Shown: positions 1 through 8,422, counted from the stretch's first letter. The stretch: DNA of 64,000 bases from Cellulomonas sp. Leaf395 (GCF_001424125.1 NZ_LMQI01000001.1:350378-414377); one strand, 5' to 3'. Made by a program: numbers and translations. Notes: generated by a model from the sequence alone, not told the origin.

Positions 1-49
1 AGCCGGCTTCGAACCGCAGCCCGTGCCCGTGGAGCTGTCGGTCCGCTGA
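1..49 (+). CDS. C-terminal end of an unidentified protein (partial)
   Basis: The window opens inside a reading frame that ends with TGA at 47-49. The 15 visible residues read AGFEPQPVPVELSVR. This is too short to identify, although an AGF followed by a short beta-strand tail is common at the end of GNAT acetyltransferases. A GC-rich imperfect inverted repeat follows at about 80-120 and may end transcription between this gene and the convergent acetyltransferase. The call rests only on the open frame and its orientation. Confidence 0.4.
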   Translation, partial: AGFEPQPVPVELSVR

Positions 50-159
50 TCCCCGCCCTGCCCCCGGCTCCCTCTCCACAGGGCTGCTCGCCGGGGGCGG
101 GGCGGCCGTTCGGGCGTGCGCAGGGATCTGCGACGCAGCCGGATCGAACGGGCTCGTGC

Positions 160-576
160 TCAGAGAACGATCTGCATCCCCGTCTGGTCCGAAGTGAACG
201 CCGTGAAGCCCGCCTGCTCGTAGAGGCGGCGACCCGCCGCGTCAGCCGTCAGCGTCACGTACGCGTCTGCCGGCGCCCGCAGTCGGATGTCCGCGAGCAG
301 GTGGTCGAGCACCGCACGCCCCAGACCTCGCCGCTGATGACCGGGCGCGGTGGCCATGTCAGCGACGACGAAGTACCAGCCGCCGTCCCCGAGCACCCGG
401 CCCATCGCCACCGTCTCGCCGTCCGCCGCGGTGACGTGGCAGGACGACCAGCTCTCACGCAACGCGAGCTCGGGCTGCTCGGCGGACTTCGCGCGGAGCC
501 CTGCCTCGCGCCTCAGGCGCACGTATCTGCGCGTCGGGCTCGGCTCACACGTCGGCGGCACGCCCCGGAGCCTCAT
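160..576 (-). CDS. GNAT family N-acetyltransferase
   Basis: A 138-residue cytoplasmic protein that should move an acetyl group from acetyl-CoA to an unknown amine. The acetyl-CoA loop Q-R-R-G-L-G-R-A (residues 81-88) is the family signature, preceded by the beta-4 strand WYFVVADMATAPGH. The end, AGRRLYEQAGFTAF, is the typical last helix and strand, so the domain is complete and of usual single-domain length. The frame stays open upstream to 966, but that part is low-complexity and overlaps the STAS-like gene on the other strand, so I start at the ATG whose complement is at 574-576. A GGAGG lies about 20 nt upstream, too far to settle the start. It is divergent from the STAS-like gene. The substrate cannot be inferred. 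Confidence 0.8.
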   Translation of the reverse strand: MRLRGVPPTCEPSPTRRYVRLRREAGLRAKSAEQPELALRESWSSCHVTAADGETVAMGRVLGDGGWYFVVADMATAPGHQRRGLGRAVLDHLLADIRLRAPADAYVTLTADAAGRRLYEQAGFTAFTSDQTGMQIVL

Positions 577-706
577 CGCGTGGTGGTGACCGTCGACCTC
601 CACAGGTAAAGAGACGGTCACATCCAGGCTTTCCACAGGCACGGTGGGTGAAGTGGGGATCGAGCACGCGGAGTACCGCGTGACGGACGGAGCCGGGAGG
701 CCAGCC

Positions 707-1051
707 ATGAGCCTGCATGCCACCGCAGCGAGTGCACCCGCACCCCTCACGCCTGTGTGGTTGACCGCGAACGTGCGACCGGCGGGATCGTTCGGCCGGG
801 CCGACGTGGGCCGGCTCCGTGACCTGCTGGGAGCCCTGTCGATGTCGGCGTCGATGGTGGTGCTCGATCTCGCGGCCGTGAGCCTGCGCAGCGGGCAGGC
901 GGCCGACGCGATCGACGAGGCCGGGTGGGAGCTGGAGCGGCGCGGCGGATGCCTGCTGTGCATCAACGCGGACGACGAGGTGCGGGCCTGCCTCGGCCGC
1001 TGCCGGCACGCCGTCGTCGTCGGGCCGGGGGAGCCGACGCCCGTCCCGTGA
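707..1051 (+). CDS. STAS-like domain protein (anti-sigma antagonist type)
   Basis: A 114-residue soluble protein. ASMVVLDLAAVSLRSGQAADAIDEA resembles the beta-strand and helix that carry the phospho-acceptor serine in SpoIIAA/RsbV-type STAS domains, and a second strand, GGCLLCINADDEV, follows. This suggests a small protein that binds an anti-sigma kinase, but similarity is weak and neither kinase nor sigma factor is adjacent; an RsbW-like ATPase lies 48 kb away at 49480. The ATG at 707 has an excellent Shine-Dalgarno GGGAGG at 695-700, which excludes the upstream in-frame start at 644. It ends 63 bp before the PAP2 gene. Function is inferred from fold pattern only. Confidence 0.6.
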   Translation: MSLHATAASAPAPLTPVWLTANVRPAGSFGRADVGRLRDLLGALSMSASMVVLDLAAVSLRSGQAADAIDEAGWELERRGGCLLCINADDEVRACLGRCRHAVVVGPGEPTPVP

Positions 1052-1114
1052 CCCGTCCGCCCGCACGTCGGCCAAGGACCCGCCGCACTGGTGCGGGTGA
1101 CCTACCGTTGTCCG

Positions 1115-2062
1115 GTGAGCGACGCCCCGACCCTCCCCGCGACCGAGCGTCGGGACCCCGACGCCCGGGACCGTCGCGTGGTCGTGGTCGCGGTGGCGAT
1201 CGGCGTGGCTGTGCTCTCGTTCGCGGGGGTCTTCGTGCTGTGGCGGGTGTTCGTGGACACGCTCGCCGGGCAGCAGGTGGAGAACGCGGCGTTCCAGGGC
1301 GCCCTGTACGGCCAGACGCAGCTGTGGCGGGTGGCCGAGCGAGTGCTGGACGTGGTGTCCGTCGGGTTCATGGCCGTCGTCCTCGTCGCGGCGATGGTCA
1401 TCGCCGCCCTGCGTCGCCGCTGGTCGCTCGCCATCCAGGTGGCCGTCCTGATGATCGGCGCCAACCTCACGACGCAGCTGCTGAAGAACTTCGTGCTGTA
1501 CCGCCCGGACCTCGGCGTCGAGGCCGACTACGGCAACACCCTCCCCAGCGGACACACGACCGCCGCGGCCTCCGTCTCGGCGGCGCTGCTCCTCGTGGTG
1601 CCGCCGCGGGTCAGGCCGTGGGCCGCGGTGCTCGGTGCCGGCTACACGACGGCCACCGGCGTCTCGACGCTCATCGGCCAGTGGCACCGGCCGTCGGACG
1701 TCGTCGCGGCCGTCCTCGTGGTCCTCGCGTGGACCGCGATCGCGTGCGCGATGGTGGCCCTGACCCCCGCGTGGCCGTCGACGGCGACCGGTGCGCTCCG
1801 GCTCGCGGGCGACCCACCGCCGACGCCGGCCACCATGCGGGGCGTCGTCGCAGGGCTGGTGGTCGTCGGGGCCGGGGCGGGCGCGGCGGCAGTCGTCGCG
1901 CTGTCCCACACGTGGCAGAACCTGGCGGATCTCGACGCCCGCGCGGAGAAGTTCACGGCGTACTTCGGCGGCGCCGCGGGGGTCCTGATGGCGTCCTGTC
2001 TGGCATTCGCGATCATGCTGGTGCTGCGCCAGGCCGCGGCATCGAGATTGCCGCGGGGTTGA
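1115..2062 (+). CDS. PAP2-superfamily membrane phosphatase
   Basis: A 315-residue integral membrane protein, probably dephosphorylating a lipid phosphate or isoprenyl diphosphate at the outer membrane face. The three PAP2 motifs are in order: K-N-F-V-L-Y-R-P, then P-S-G-H-T-T-A with the catalytic His, then G-Q-W-H-R-P-S-D with the second His and Asp. Hydrophobic segments flank them: an N-terminal VVVVAVAIGVAVLSFAGVF, two before motif 1 and two at the C-terminus. I start at GTG 1115 because TACCGT (1103-1108) sits exactly 6 nt before it, a leaderless promoter; the in-frame GTG at 1091 would lie upstream of that -10 box. It is followed by topA 71 bp downstream but is probably a separate unit. 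A role in recycling undecaprenyl or phosphatidyl lipids is inference. Confidence 0.85.
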   Translation: MSDAPTLPATERRDPDARDRRVVVVAVAIGVAVLSFAGVFVLWRVFVDTLAGQQVENAAFQGALYGQTQLWRVAERVLDVVSVGFMAVVLVAAMVIAALRRRWSLAIQVAVLMIGANLTTQLLKNFVLYRPDLGVEADYGNTLPSGHTTAAASVSAALLLVVPPRVRPWAAVLGAGYTTATGVSTLIGQWHRPSDVVAAVLVVLAWTAIACAMVALTPAWPSTATGALRLAGDPPPTPATMRGVVAGLVVVGAGAGAAAVVALSHTWQNLADLDARAEKFTAYFGGAAGVLMASCLAFAIMLVLRQAAASRLPRG

Positions 2063-2133
2063 CGACACGCCGTAGAGTCCCCCACGTCGCAACGGGTCGA
2101 CCGACCCGTCGCCGTCTGAGAAGGGCCTGATCG

Positions 2134-4863
2134 ATGTCTGCAGGGCGCAAGCTCGTGATCGTGGAGTCGCCCGCCAAGGCGCGCACGATCGCCGGGTACC
2201 TCGGCGAGGGGTACGACGTCGAGGCGAGCGTCGGGCACATCCGTGACCTGCCGCAGCCCTCCGAGCTCCCCGCGGACATGAAGAAGGGCCCGTTCGGCAA
2301 GTTCGCCGTGGACGTCGACAACGGCTTCGCTCCGTACTACGTGGTCGACGCCGACAAGAAGAAGAAGGTCAGCGAGCTCAAGAAGCTGCTGAAGGACTCC
2401 GACGAGCTCTTCCTGGCCACCGATGAGGACCGCGAGGGCGAGGCCATCGCCTGGCACCTCCTCCAGGAGCTCAAGCCCAAGGTGCCCGTCAAGCGCATGG
2501 TGTTCCACGAGATCACCCCCGAGGCCATCCAGCGCGCTCTGGAGAACACCCGGGAGCTCGACGACCGGCTGGTCGACGCCCAGGAGACGCGCCGCATCCT
2601 CGACCGGCTGTACGGGTACGAGGTCAGCCCGGTGCTGTGGCGCAAGGTCCGCCAGGGCCTGTCGGCGGGGCGCGTGCAGTCCGTCGCGACCCGGCTGGTG
2701 GTCGAGCGCGAGCGTGAGCGCATGGCGTTCGTCGCCGCCGACTACTGGGACGTGACCGGGACGTTCGCCGTCGAGGACACGGCCGAGCCGTCCTTCAGCG
2801 CACGGCTGACGTCGGTCGACGGTCGCCGCGTCGCCACCGGGCGCGACTTCCTCGACACCGGGCAGCTGCGTGGTGCCGACGTCGCCCACCTCGACGAGGC
2901 GCGCGCGACCGCCCTGGTCGCGGGACTGGCCGACTCCGCGTTCTCCGTCGCGTCGCTCGAGACGAAGCCGTACACGCGCCGCCCGGCCGCACCGTTCACC
3001 ACGTCGACCCTCCAGCAGGAGGCGTCGCGGAAGCTGCGGATGGCGTCCCGGCAGACCATGCGCACCGCGCAGGGCCTGTACGAGAACGGCTACATCACGT
3101 ACATGCGTACGGACTCCTCGTCGCTGAGCTCGCAGGCGATCGACGCCGCCCGTCGGCAGGCCTCGGAGCTGTACGGCGCCGAGTACATCCCCGACGCGCC
3201 GCGCGTGTACGCGAGCAAGGCGAAGGGCGCCCAGGAGGCCCACGAGGCCATCCGGCCCGCCGGTGACCACTTCCGGACGCCGGCGCAGGTGGCCAAGGAG
3301 CTCTCGGGCGACCAGTTCCGCCTGTACGAGCTGATCTGGAAGCGCACGGTCGCGTCGCAGATGGCCGACGCGCGCGGGCAGACGGCCTCGGTCCGCCTCG
3401 GTGCCACGGCCTCCGACGGCACCGACGTGCTGTTCTCCGCGTCCGGCACCGTCATCACGTTCCGCGGGTTCCTGGCCGCGTACGAGGAGGGTCGCGACGT
3501 CTCGCGGTACGCCGAGGAGGCGGAGGAGCCGGCGGCGACGGCCGAGAAGGACGACGCCCGGCTGCCGAAGATGGCCGAGGGCGACCCGCTGTCCGCGTCC
3601 GACCTCACCGCCGACGGCCACCGCACGTCCCCGCCGCCCCGCTACACCGAGGCCTCGCTGGTCAAGGCGCTCGAGGAGCGCGGGATCGGCCGGCCGTCCA
3701 CGTACGCCGCGACGATCTCCGTGATCCAGGACCGCGGGTACGTGACCGGTCGCGGGCAGGCGCTGGTGCCGTCGTGGCTCGCGTTCGCGGTGACGCGCCT
3801 GCTCGAGGAGAACTTCGACTGGCTGGTCGACTACGACTTCACCGCCGAGATGGAGGAGGACCTCGACGCCATCGCGGCGGGGGACAAGGACCGGGTGGCG
3901 TGGCTGTCCCGGTTCTACTTCGGCGACGGCACGGGCAACGAGGAGGGCGAGGGCCTGCGGGACCTCGTCGCGAACCTCGGCGACATCGACGCCCGCGAGG
4001 TCAACTCGATCCCGATCGGCGAGGGCATCGTGCTGCGCGTCGGCCGGTACGGCCCGTACCTCGAGGACTCGGCGGCCGAGCCCGCCGAGGACGGCACCAC
4101 TCGTCGCACGTCCGTGCCCGAGGAGCTGGCGCCCGACGAGCTGACCGTGGCCAAGGCCCGCGAGCTGCTGGAGACGCAGCCCGAGGGTGACCAGGTGCTG
4201 GGCACCGACCCCGTCGCCGGCACGCCCATCGTGGCGCGCAACGGCCGCTACGGCCCGTACGTCACGGAGATCCTGCCCGACCCGGAGATCGACACGTCCC
4301 TGTCGGCCGCCGCGCAGAAGCGTGCCTTGGCCGCCGCCCCGAAGCCGCGGACGGCGTCGCTGTTCAAGTCGATGTCGTTGCAGACGATCACGCTCGACGA
4401 GGCGCTCACGCTGCTGTCCCTGCCCCGCGTGGTCGGCGTCGATCCGGAGACCGGGACCGAGATCACCGCGCAGAACGGCCGCTACGGCCCGTACCTGAAG
4501 AAGGGCACGGACTCGCGCACGCTCGCCTCCGAGGAGGCGCTCTTCACGACGACGCTCGAGGAGGCGCTGGCCATCTACGCGCAGCCCAAGCGGGGCCGTG
4601 GCGCCACTGCGGCGCCGCCGCTGCGTGAGCTGGGCGACGACCCGACGTCGGAGAAGCCGATCGTCGTGAAGGAGGGGCGCTTCGGCGCCTACGTCACCGA
4701 CGGCGTCACCAACCGGACCCTCCCGCGCGACCTCACGCCCGAGACGATCACGCGCGAGCAGGCGATCGAGCTGCTGGTCGAGAAGCGTGCGTCGGCGCCC
4801 GCGAAGAAGAAGGCACCTGCTCGACGGGCGCCCGCCAAGAGCAAGGCCGCCGCGAAGAAGTAG
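2134..4863 (+). CDS. topA: DNA topoisomerase I (type IA)
   Basis: A 909-residue ATP-independent enzyme that relaxes negative supercoils through a transient 5'-phosphotyrosine. The N-terminal TOPRIM domain begins LVIVESPAKARTI and carries the acidic Mg site D-E-D-R-E-G-E. The catalytic Tyr is residue 323 in YITYMRTDSSS. After the core come repeated actinobacterial C-terminal modules, each with NGRYGPY or EGRFGAY (four are visible). The protein ends in a Lys/Ala-rich tail (KKKAPARRAPAKSK) rather than the Cys4 zinc fingers of E. coli, as usual for actinobacteria, where the basic tail aids strand passage. The start is ATG 2134 with GAGAAGGG at 2118-2125. The length is typical. Confidence 0.98.
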   Translation: MSAGRKLVIVESPAKARTIAGYLGEGYDVEASVGHIRDLPQPSELPADMKKGPFGKFAVDVDNGFAPYYVVDADKKKKVSELKKLLKDSDELFLATDEDREGEAIAWHLLQELKPKVPVKRMVFHEITPEAIQRALENTRELDDRLVDAQETRRILDRLYGYEVSPVLWRKVRQGLSAGRVQSVATRLVVERERERMAFVAADYWDVTGTFAVEDTAEPSFSARLTSVDGRRVATGRDFLDTGQLRGADVAHLDEARATALVAGLADSAFSVASLETKPYTRRPAAPFTTSTLQQEASRKLRMASRQTMRTAQGLYENGYITYMRTDSSSLSSQAIDAARRQASELYGAEYIPDAPRVYASKAKGAQEAHEAIRPAGDHFRTPAQVAKELSGDQFRLYELIWKRTVASQMADARGQTASVRLGATASDGTDVLFSASGTVITFRGFLAAYEEGRDVSRYAEEAEEPAATAEKDDARLPKMAEGDPLSASDLTADGHRTSPPPRYTEASLVKALEERGIGRPSTYAATISVIQDRGYVTGRGQALVPSWLAFAVTRLLEENFDWLVDYDFTAEMEEDLDAIAAGDKDRVAWLSRFYFGDGTGNEEGEGLRDLVANLGDIDAREVNSIPIGEGIVLRVGRYGPYLEDSAAEPAEDGTTRRTSVPEELAPDELTVAKARELLETQPEGDQVLGTDPVAGTPIVARNGRYGPYVTEILPDPEIDTSLSAAAQKRALAAAPKPRTASLFKSMSLQTITLDEALTLLSLPRVVGVDPETGTEITAQNGRYGPYLKKGTDSRTLASEEALFTTTLEEALAIYAQPKRGRGATAAPPLRELGDDPTSEKPIVVKEGRFGAYVTDGVTNRTLPRDLTPETITREQAIELLVEKRASAPAKKKAPARRAPAKSKAAAKK

Positions 4864-4923
4864 GCCCGGTCCGGAACCGTGTCGTCCGGACGCAACGGGT
4901 CCGGTCGGATCCGTCGTGGCCCG

Positions 4924-5487
4924 TCAGACGTCGCGGCCGAACAACCGCTCCGCGTCGACGCCGTGGTCGGTCATTCCGTCCAGCGCCGCGACGACCGCGC
5001 GCTCCTCCCAGCGGAAGTGCGACTCGAGGATCGCGGCGAGCCCGTCGATCTCGCGGCGCGCCCGCGAGAGGTCGTCGCTGTCGGTCAGCACGGCGTCGAT
5101 GCTCCGCAGGATGCCCGCGACCACGTGGTGGTCGCGAGCGAGCCCGTCGAGGGTGTCCCGCAGCTCCGGGTATTGCGCCGCCAGCGCCGGGAACGCAGTC
5201 CGGTCCTCGCTGGTGTGGTGCCGCCCGACCGCGCTGCAGAACGCCACGCAATGGGTCCGGAGGTCGGGCGTCAGCTCGGACGTCTCGTCAAGCCCGTCGA
5301 GGAGCCGGTCCAGCTCGTCCCGCAACCTGTCGTGCGTCTCCACCAGCTGCTGACCCCACGCGGCGAGACGATCGGGGACAGCCGGCACCCCGCCACCCAA
5401 CAAGGTCCACGCAGCCCACGTCAACGCCACCCGACCCACTCCGCACAGCGCAGTGCCCACCAGCGCGCCGCGCCGCGAGATCGTCAC
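4924..5487 (-). CDS. Hemerythrin-domain (HHE) protein
   Basis: Up to 187 residues. A four-helix HHE bundle carries the expected di-iron ligands: H in VETHDRLRDEL, HH in GRHHTSED, HH in ARDHHVVAG and H in ESHFRWEE with following acidic residues. Such proteins bind O2 or NO or act in iron and redox sensing; which one applies here cannot be told. The 5' end is uncertain. The only start giving the full frame, GTG at 5485-5487, lies inside the outer-left word of the palindromic element at 5476-5543, and the first 34 residues look unlike the family. A downstream GTG at 5386-5388, just before PDRLAAWGQQL, is a credible alternative. It is convergent with topA and divergent from the oxidoreductase. 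Confidence 0.85.
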   Translation of the reverse strand: MTISRRGALVGTALCGVGRVALTWAAWTLLGGGVPAVPDRLAAWGQQLVETHDRLRDELDRLLDGLDETSELTPDLRTHCVAFCSAVGRHHTSEDRTAFPALAAQYPELRDTLDGLARDHHVVAGILRSIDAVLTDSDDLSRARREIDGLAAILESHFRWEERAVVAALDGMTDHGVDAERLFGRDV

Positions 5488-5543
5488 TTTGCGACCAGAT
5501 CGTCAGTTGGAGCTGACGATCTCGTCGCGAACTGACGATCTCG
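5476..5543. repeat. 19-bp-pitch palindromic intergenic element, copy A
   Basis: A near-perfect dyad made of four 11-nt words: GATCGTCACTT (5479-5489), GATCGTCAGTT (5498-5508), then inverted AGCTGACGATC (5511-5521) and AACTGACGATC (5530-5540). Words on each side are exactly 19 nt apart and the dyad centre is 2 nt (GG). The arms match at 26 of 30 positions, and one inner mismatch is a G-U type pair on the plus-strand transcript. The same geometry, with different words, recurs at 41730-41810 and 52451-52516. It sits between divergent genes. It could be an operator array, an RNA hairpin or a REP-like mobile element. Confidence 0.85.
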
Positions 5544-5622
5544 TGCGAGCTGAGGCCGTCGTCGGGAGATGACTGCCGGACCCGGGCGGACCGGTCGCCG
5601 GTCGCGCGCTAGGTTGTCGCTC

Positions 5623-6630
5623 ATGGCTGACCGCGCTGAAGACCCCCGCTCTGCACCACCGATCCGCTGGGGCATCCTCGGCGCGGGCAACATCGCCGCG
5701 ACGTTCGCTTCGGCCGTGAACGCGCACACGCGCGCGCAGCTGGTCGCCGTCGGCTCCCGCAACCGGGACCGCGCGCAGCGGTTCGCCACGGCGCACGGCA
5801 TCCCGACCACCCACGTGGGCTACCGCGAGCTGGTCGAGGACCCGCAGGTGGACGCGGTGTACATCGCGACGCCGCACTCCGAGCACAAGGAGCAGGCCCT
5901 GCTGGCCATCCGCGCCGGCAAGAACGTGCTCGTCGAGAAGGCGTTCACCCGCAACGCCGGGGAGGCCGAGGAGGTCTTCGCCGCCGCCCGTGAAGCCGGG
6001 GTGTTCGTGATGGAGGCGATGTGGACGCGGTTCCTGCCGCACGTCTACGCGCTGCACCAGGTCATCGACGCCGGGGAGATCGGCGAGATCATCAACCTGT
6101 CGGCGGACCACGGTCAGGCCTTCGCGTACGACCCGAAGAGCCGGCTGTTCGACCCCGCCCTGGCCGGCGGCGCCCTGCTCGACCTCGGCGTCTACCCGGT
6201 GTCGTTCGCGCACGACTTCCTCGGCGTCCCGGACGCGGTGCAGGCGGTCGGGCAGCTGACGCCGACCGGTGTCGACGGCCAGATCTCGATCGTGCTGTCC
6301 TACGGCGAGCGCGCGCAGGCGACCCTGTCCACGACCCTGTGGGCCAAGACGCCGACGATCGCGACCATCTCCGGCACCGAGGGCAACATCTGGGTCCGCG
6401 GCAGCTTCTACGGCCCGACGTCGTTCCGCGTGCAGCGCCTCGACGGGCGGGTGTGGGACTTCGACCAGCCCGGCACCAAGGGCCTGCAGTACGAGGCCGC
6501 GGAGGTCGCCCGCCAGGTCGCCGCCGGCGCGACCGAGAGCCCGCGCCTCACGTGGGACAACACCCTCGAGGTGCTGCGGACGATGGACACGATCCGCTCG
6601 CTGGTCGGCGTGACGTACCCGGGGGAGTGA
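5623..6630 (+). CDS. Gfo/Idh/MocA family NAD(P)-dependent oxidoreductase
   Basis: A 335-residue cytoplasmic dehydrogenase of the glucose-fructose oxidoreductase / inositol dehydrogenase superfamily. An N-terminal Rossmann fold begins WGILGAGNIAATFA, followed by VDAVYIATPHSEH, which lines the cofactor. The usual E-K-P catalytic motif reads V-E-K-A-F-T here, so the Pro is replaced by Ala, as in some dimeric dihydrodiol-dehydrogenase-like members. The C-terminal substrate domain includes GGALLDLGVYPVSFA. The start is ATG 5623, 7 nt after TAGGTT (5610-5615), which indicates a leaderless transcript and excludes the upstream start at 5569. tmk follows 29 bp downstream with its own -10 box. The substrate, probably a sugar or polyol, is unknown. 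Confidence 0.9.
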   Translation: MADRAEDPRSAPPIRWGILGAGNIAATFASAVNAHTRAQLVAVGSRNRDRAQRFATAHGIPTTHVGYRELVEDPQVDAVYIATPHSEHKEQALLAIRAGKNVLVEKAFTRNAGEAEEVFAAAREAGVFVMEAMWTRFLPHVYALHQVIDAGEIGEIINLSADHGQAFAYDPKSRLFDPALAGGALLDLGVYPVSFAHDFLGVPDAVQAVGQLTPTGVDGQISIVLSYGERAQATLSTTLWAKTPTIATISGTEGNIWVRGSFYGPTSFRVQRLDGRVWDFDQPGTKGLQYEAAEVARQVAAGATESPRLTWDNTLEVLRTMDTIRSLVGVTYPGE

Positions 6631-6659
6631 CGTCGGACCCGGCGATTACCCTGACGCAC

Positions 6660-7289
6660 GTGACCACCCACCCTCCTGGCCTCTTCCTCTCGTTCGAAGG
6701 GGGCGACGGCGCCGGGAAGTCGACGCAGGCGCGCCTCCTCGGCGACTGGTTGACGGGACTGGGGCGGGAGGTCGTCCTGACCCGGGAGCCGGGCGGCACC
6801 GAGCTCGGTCTCCTGCTGCGCGACGCCGTCCTGCACGGCGACCACGTCGATTCCCGGACGGAGGCGCTGCTCTACGCCACCGACCGCGCGCACCACGTGG
6901 CCTCGCTCGTCCGCCCGGCGCTGGCCCGCGGGGCCGTGGTCGTCACCGACCGCTACCTCGACTCGTCGGTGGCCTACCAGGGCAGCGGGCGTGACCTGGG
7001 GGCCGACGAGGTCGAACGCCTCTCCCTGTGGGCCGTCGACGGACTGCTCCCTGCGCTGACCGTGCTGCTCGACCTCGACCCGGTCGCCGGCAAGGCGCGG
7101 CTGACCGGGGACCCGGACCGGCTGGAGCGGGCGGGCGACGAGTTCCACCGGCGCACCCGAGAGGCGTTCCTCGGACGCGCCGAGGCCGAGCCGGGGCGCT
7201 GGCTCGTCCTGGACGCGACGCGTCCGGTCGAGGAGCTCGCGTCGGAGATCCGCTCCCGGGTCGCCACCCTCCTCGGGGTGGCACCGTGA
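6660..7289 (+). CDS. tmk: dTMP kinase (thymidylate kinase)
   Basis: A 209-residue cytoplasmic enzyme phosphorylating dTMP to dTDP with ATP in dTTP synthesis. It begins LFLSFEGGDGAGKSTQARLL, a perfect P-loop with the extra acidic residues of Tmk. The DR-containing dTMP motif is TDRYLDSSVAYQG, preceded by TREPGGTELG. Length is normal. The start GTG 6660 lies 7 nt after TACCCT (6647-6652) with no Shine-Dalgarno, so the mRNA is probably leaderless. The stop overlaps the GTG of holB by 4 bp (GTGA at 7286-7289), so the two are translationally coupled; tmk-holB is a conserved pair. Confidence 0.97.
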   Translation: MTTHPPGLFLSFEGGDGAGKSTQARLLGDWLTGLGREVVLTREPGGTELGLLLRDAVLHGDHVDSRTEALLYATDRAHHVASLVRPALARGAVVVTDRYLDSSVAYQGSGRDLGADEVERLSLWAVDGLLPALTVLLDLDPVAGKARLTGDPDRLERAGDEFHRRTREAFLGRAEAEPGRWLVLDATRPVEELASEIRSRVATLLGVAP

Positions 7290-8422
7290 GCGTCTGGGAC
7301 GACGTCGTCGGCCAGGAGCCCGCGGTCGAGGTCCTGCGGCACGCGATCGAGGACCCGGCCGCGATGACCCACGCGTGGCTGCTCACCGGTCCTCCGGGCT
7401 CGGGGCGGTCCAACGCGGCCCGGGCGTTCGCCGCGGCGCTGCAGTGCGCGACCGGCGGCTGCGGCACCTGTCACGACTGCACCACCACCCTGCGTGGGCT
7501 GCACCCGGACGTCACGGTCGTCGCCACCGAGGGTGTCTTCATCCGCGCCGAGACGGCCCGCCCGCTGGTGGAGCTCGCGCAGCGGTCGCCGTCGCAAGGC
7601 CGGCACCGGGTGATCATCATCGAGGACGCAGACCGCCTGAACGACACCAGCGGCAACTCGCTGCTCAAGGCCATCGAGGAGCCGGCCGGCCGCACGGTCT
7701 GGGTCCTGTGCGCGCCGAGCCCGCAGGACGTCCTGGTCACCATCCGCTCCCGCAGCCGTGCCGTGGCGCTGCGCGTGCCGCCGGTCGACGCGGTCGCCGC
7801 CCTGCTGGTGTCGCGGGACGGCATCGACCCGGCGGTCGCGGCGGTCGCGGCCCGCGCGGCGCAGAGCCACGTCGGGATCGCTCGTCGGCTCGCCCGGGAC
7901 CCCGAGGCGCGCGCCCGACGGTCCGCGGTGCTGGGCATCGCGGCGAAGATCCGCGGGGTCGGCGACGCCGTGCTCGCGGCCGGCGAGCTCGTCGAGACCG
8001 CGCAGGCCGACGCCAAGGCCGCGACGGAGCAGCGGGACGCCGAGGAGAAGGCCGAGCTGCTCCGGTCGATGGGCGCGGAAGGTGCAGCGACGCTGCCGCC
8101 GACACTGCGCACCCAGGTCCGTCAGCTCGAGGAGGACCAGAAGCGCCGGGCCACCCGGGCGCAGCGCGACGTGCTGGACCGCGCGATGGTGGACCTCCTG
8201 TCGCTCTACCGCGATGTGCTCGTCGTGCAGCTGGGGGCGGGCGTCGAGCTGGTCAACGTCGAGCACGAGCAGTCGGTGCGCGTCCTCGCCGAGTCGAGCA
8301 CCCCGGAGCAGACCCTGCGACGCATGGATGCCGTCGGACAGGCCCGCACCCGCCTGGCCGGGAACGTCGCCCCGCTGCTCGCGGTCGAGGCGATGGCGGT
8401 GGCGCTCCGCCCGCAGGGATGA
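7286..8422 (+). CDS. holB: DNA polymerase III subunit delta'
   Basis: A 378-residue clamp-loader subunit that, with gamma/tau and delta, opens the beta clamp onto primed DNA. It begins VWDDVVGQEPAVEVL, followed by the P-loop-like GPPGSGRSNAA, in which Arg replaces the usual Lys, as expected for a delta' that does not hydrolyse ATP. The zinc module is C-A-T-G-G-C-G-T-C-H-D-C. The SRC-like stretch is IRSRSRAVAL, where SRS replaces the arginine-finger SRC. A C-terminal helical region rich in Ala/Glu follows. It overlaps tmk by 4 bp and shares its transcript. Confidence 0.94.
   Translation: MSVWDDVVGQEPAVEVLRHAIEDPAAMTHAWLLTGPPGSGRSNAARAFAAALQCATGGCGTCHDCTTTLRGLHPDVTVVATEGVFIRAETARPLVELAQRSPSQGRHRVIIIEDADRLNDTSGNSLLKAIEEPAGRTVWVLCAPSPQDVLVTIRSRSRAVALRVPPVDAVAALLVSRDGIDPAVAAVAARAAQSHVGIARRLARDPEARARRSAVLGIAAKIRGVGDAVLAAGELVETAQADAKAATEQRDAEEKAELLRSMGAEGAATLPPTLRTQVRQLEEDQKRRATRAQRDVLDRAMVDLLSLYRDVLVVQLGAGVELVNVEHEQSVRVLAESSTPEQTLRRMDAVGQARTRLAGNVAPLLAVEAMAVALRPQG

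Noticed and set aside
545..2092. A 515-codon minus-strand frame opposite the STAS-like and PAP2 genes
   Set aside because: Composition typical of shadow frames; both plus-strand genes have clear motifs and start signals.
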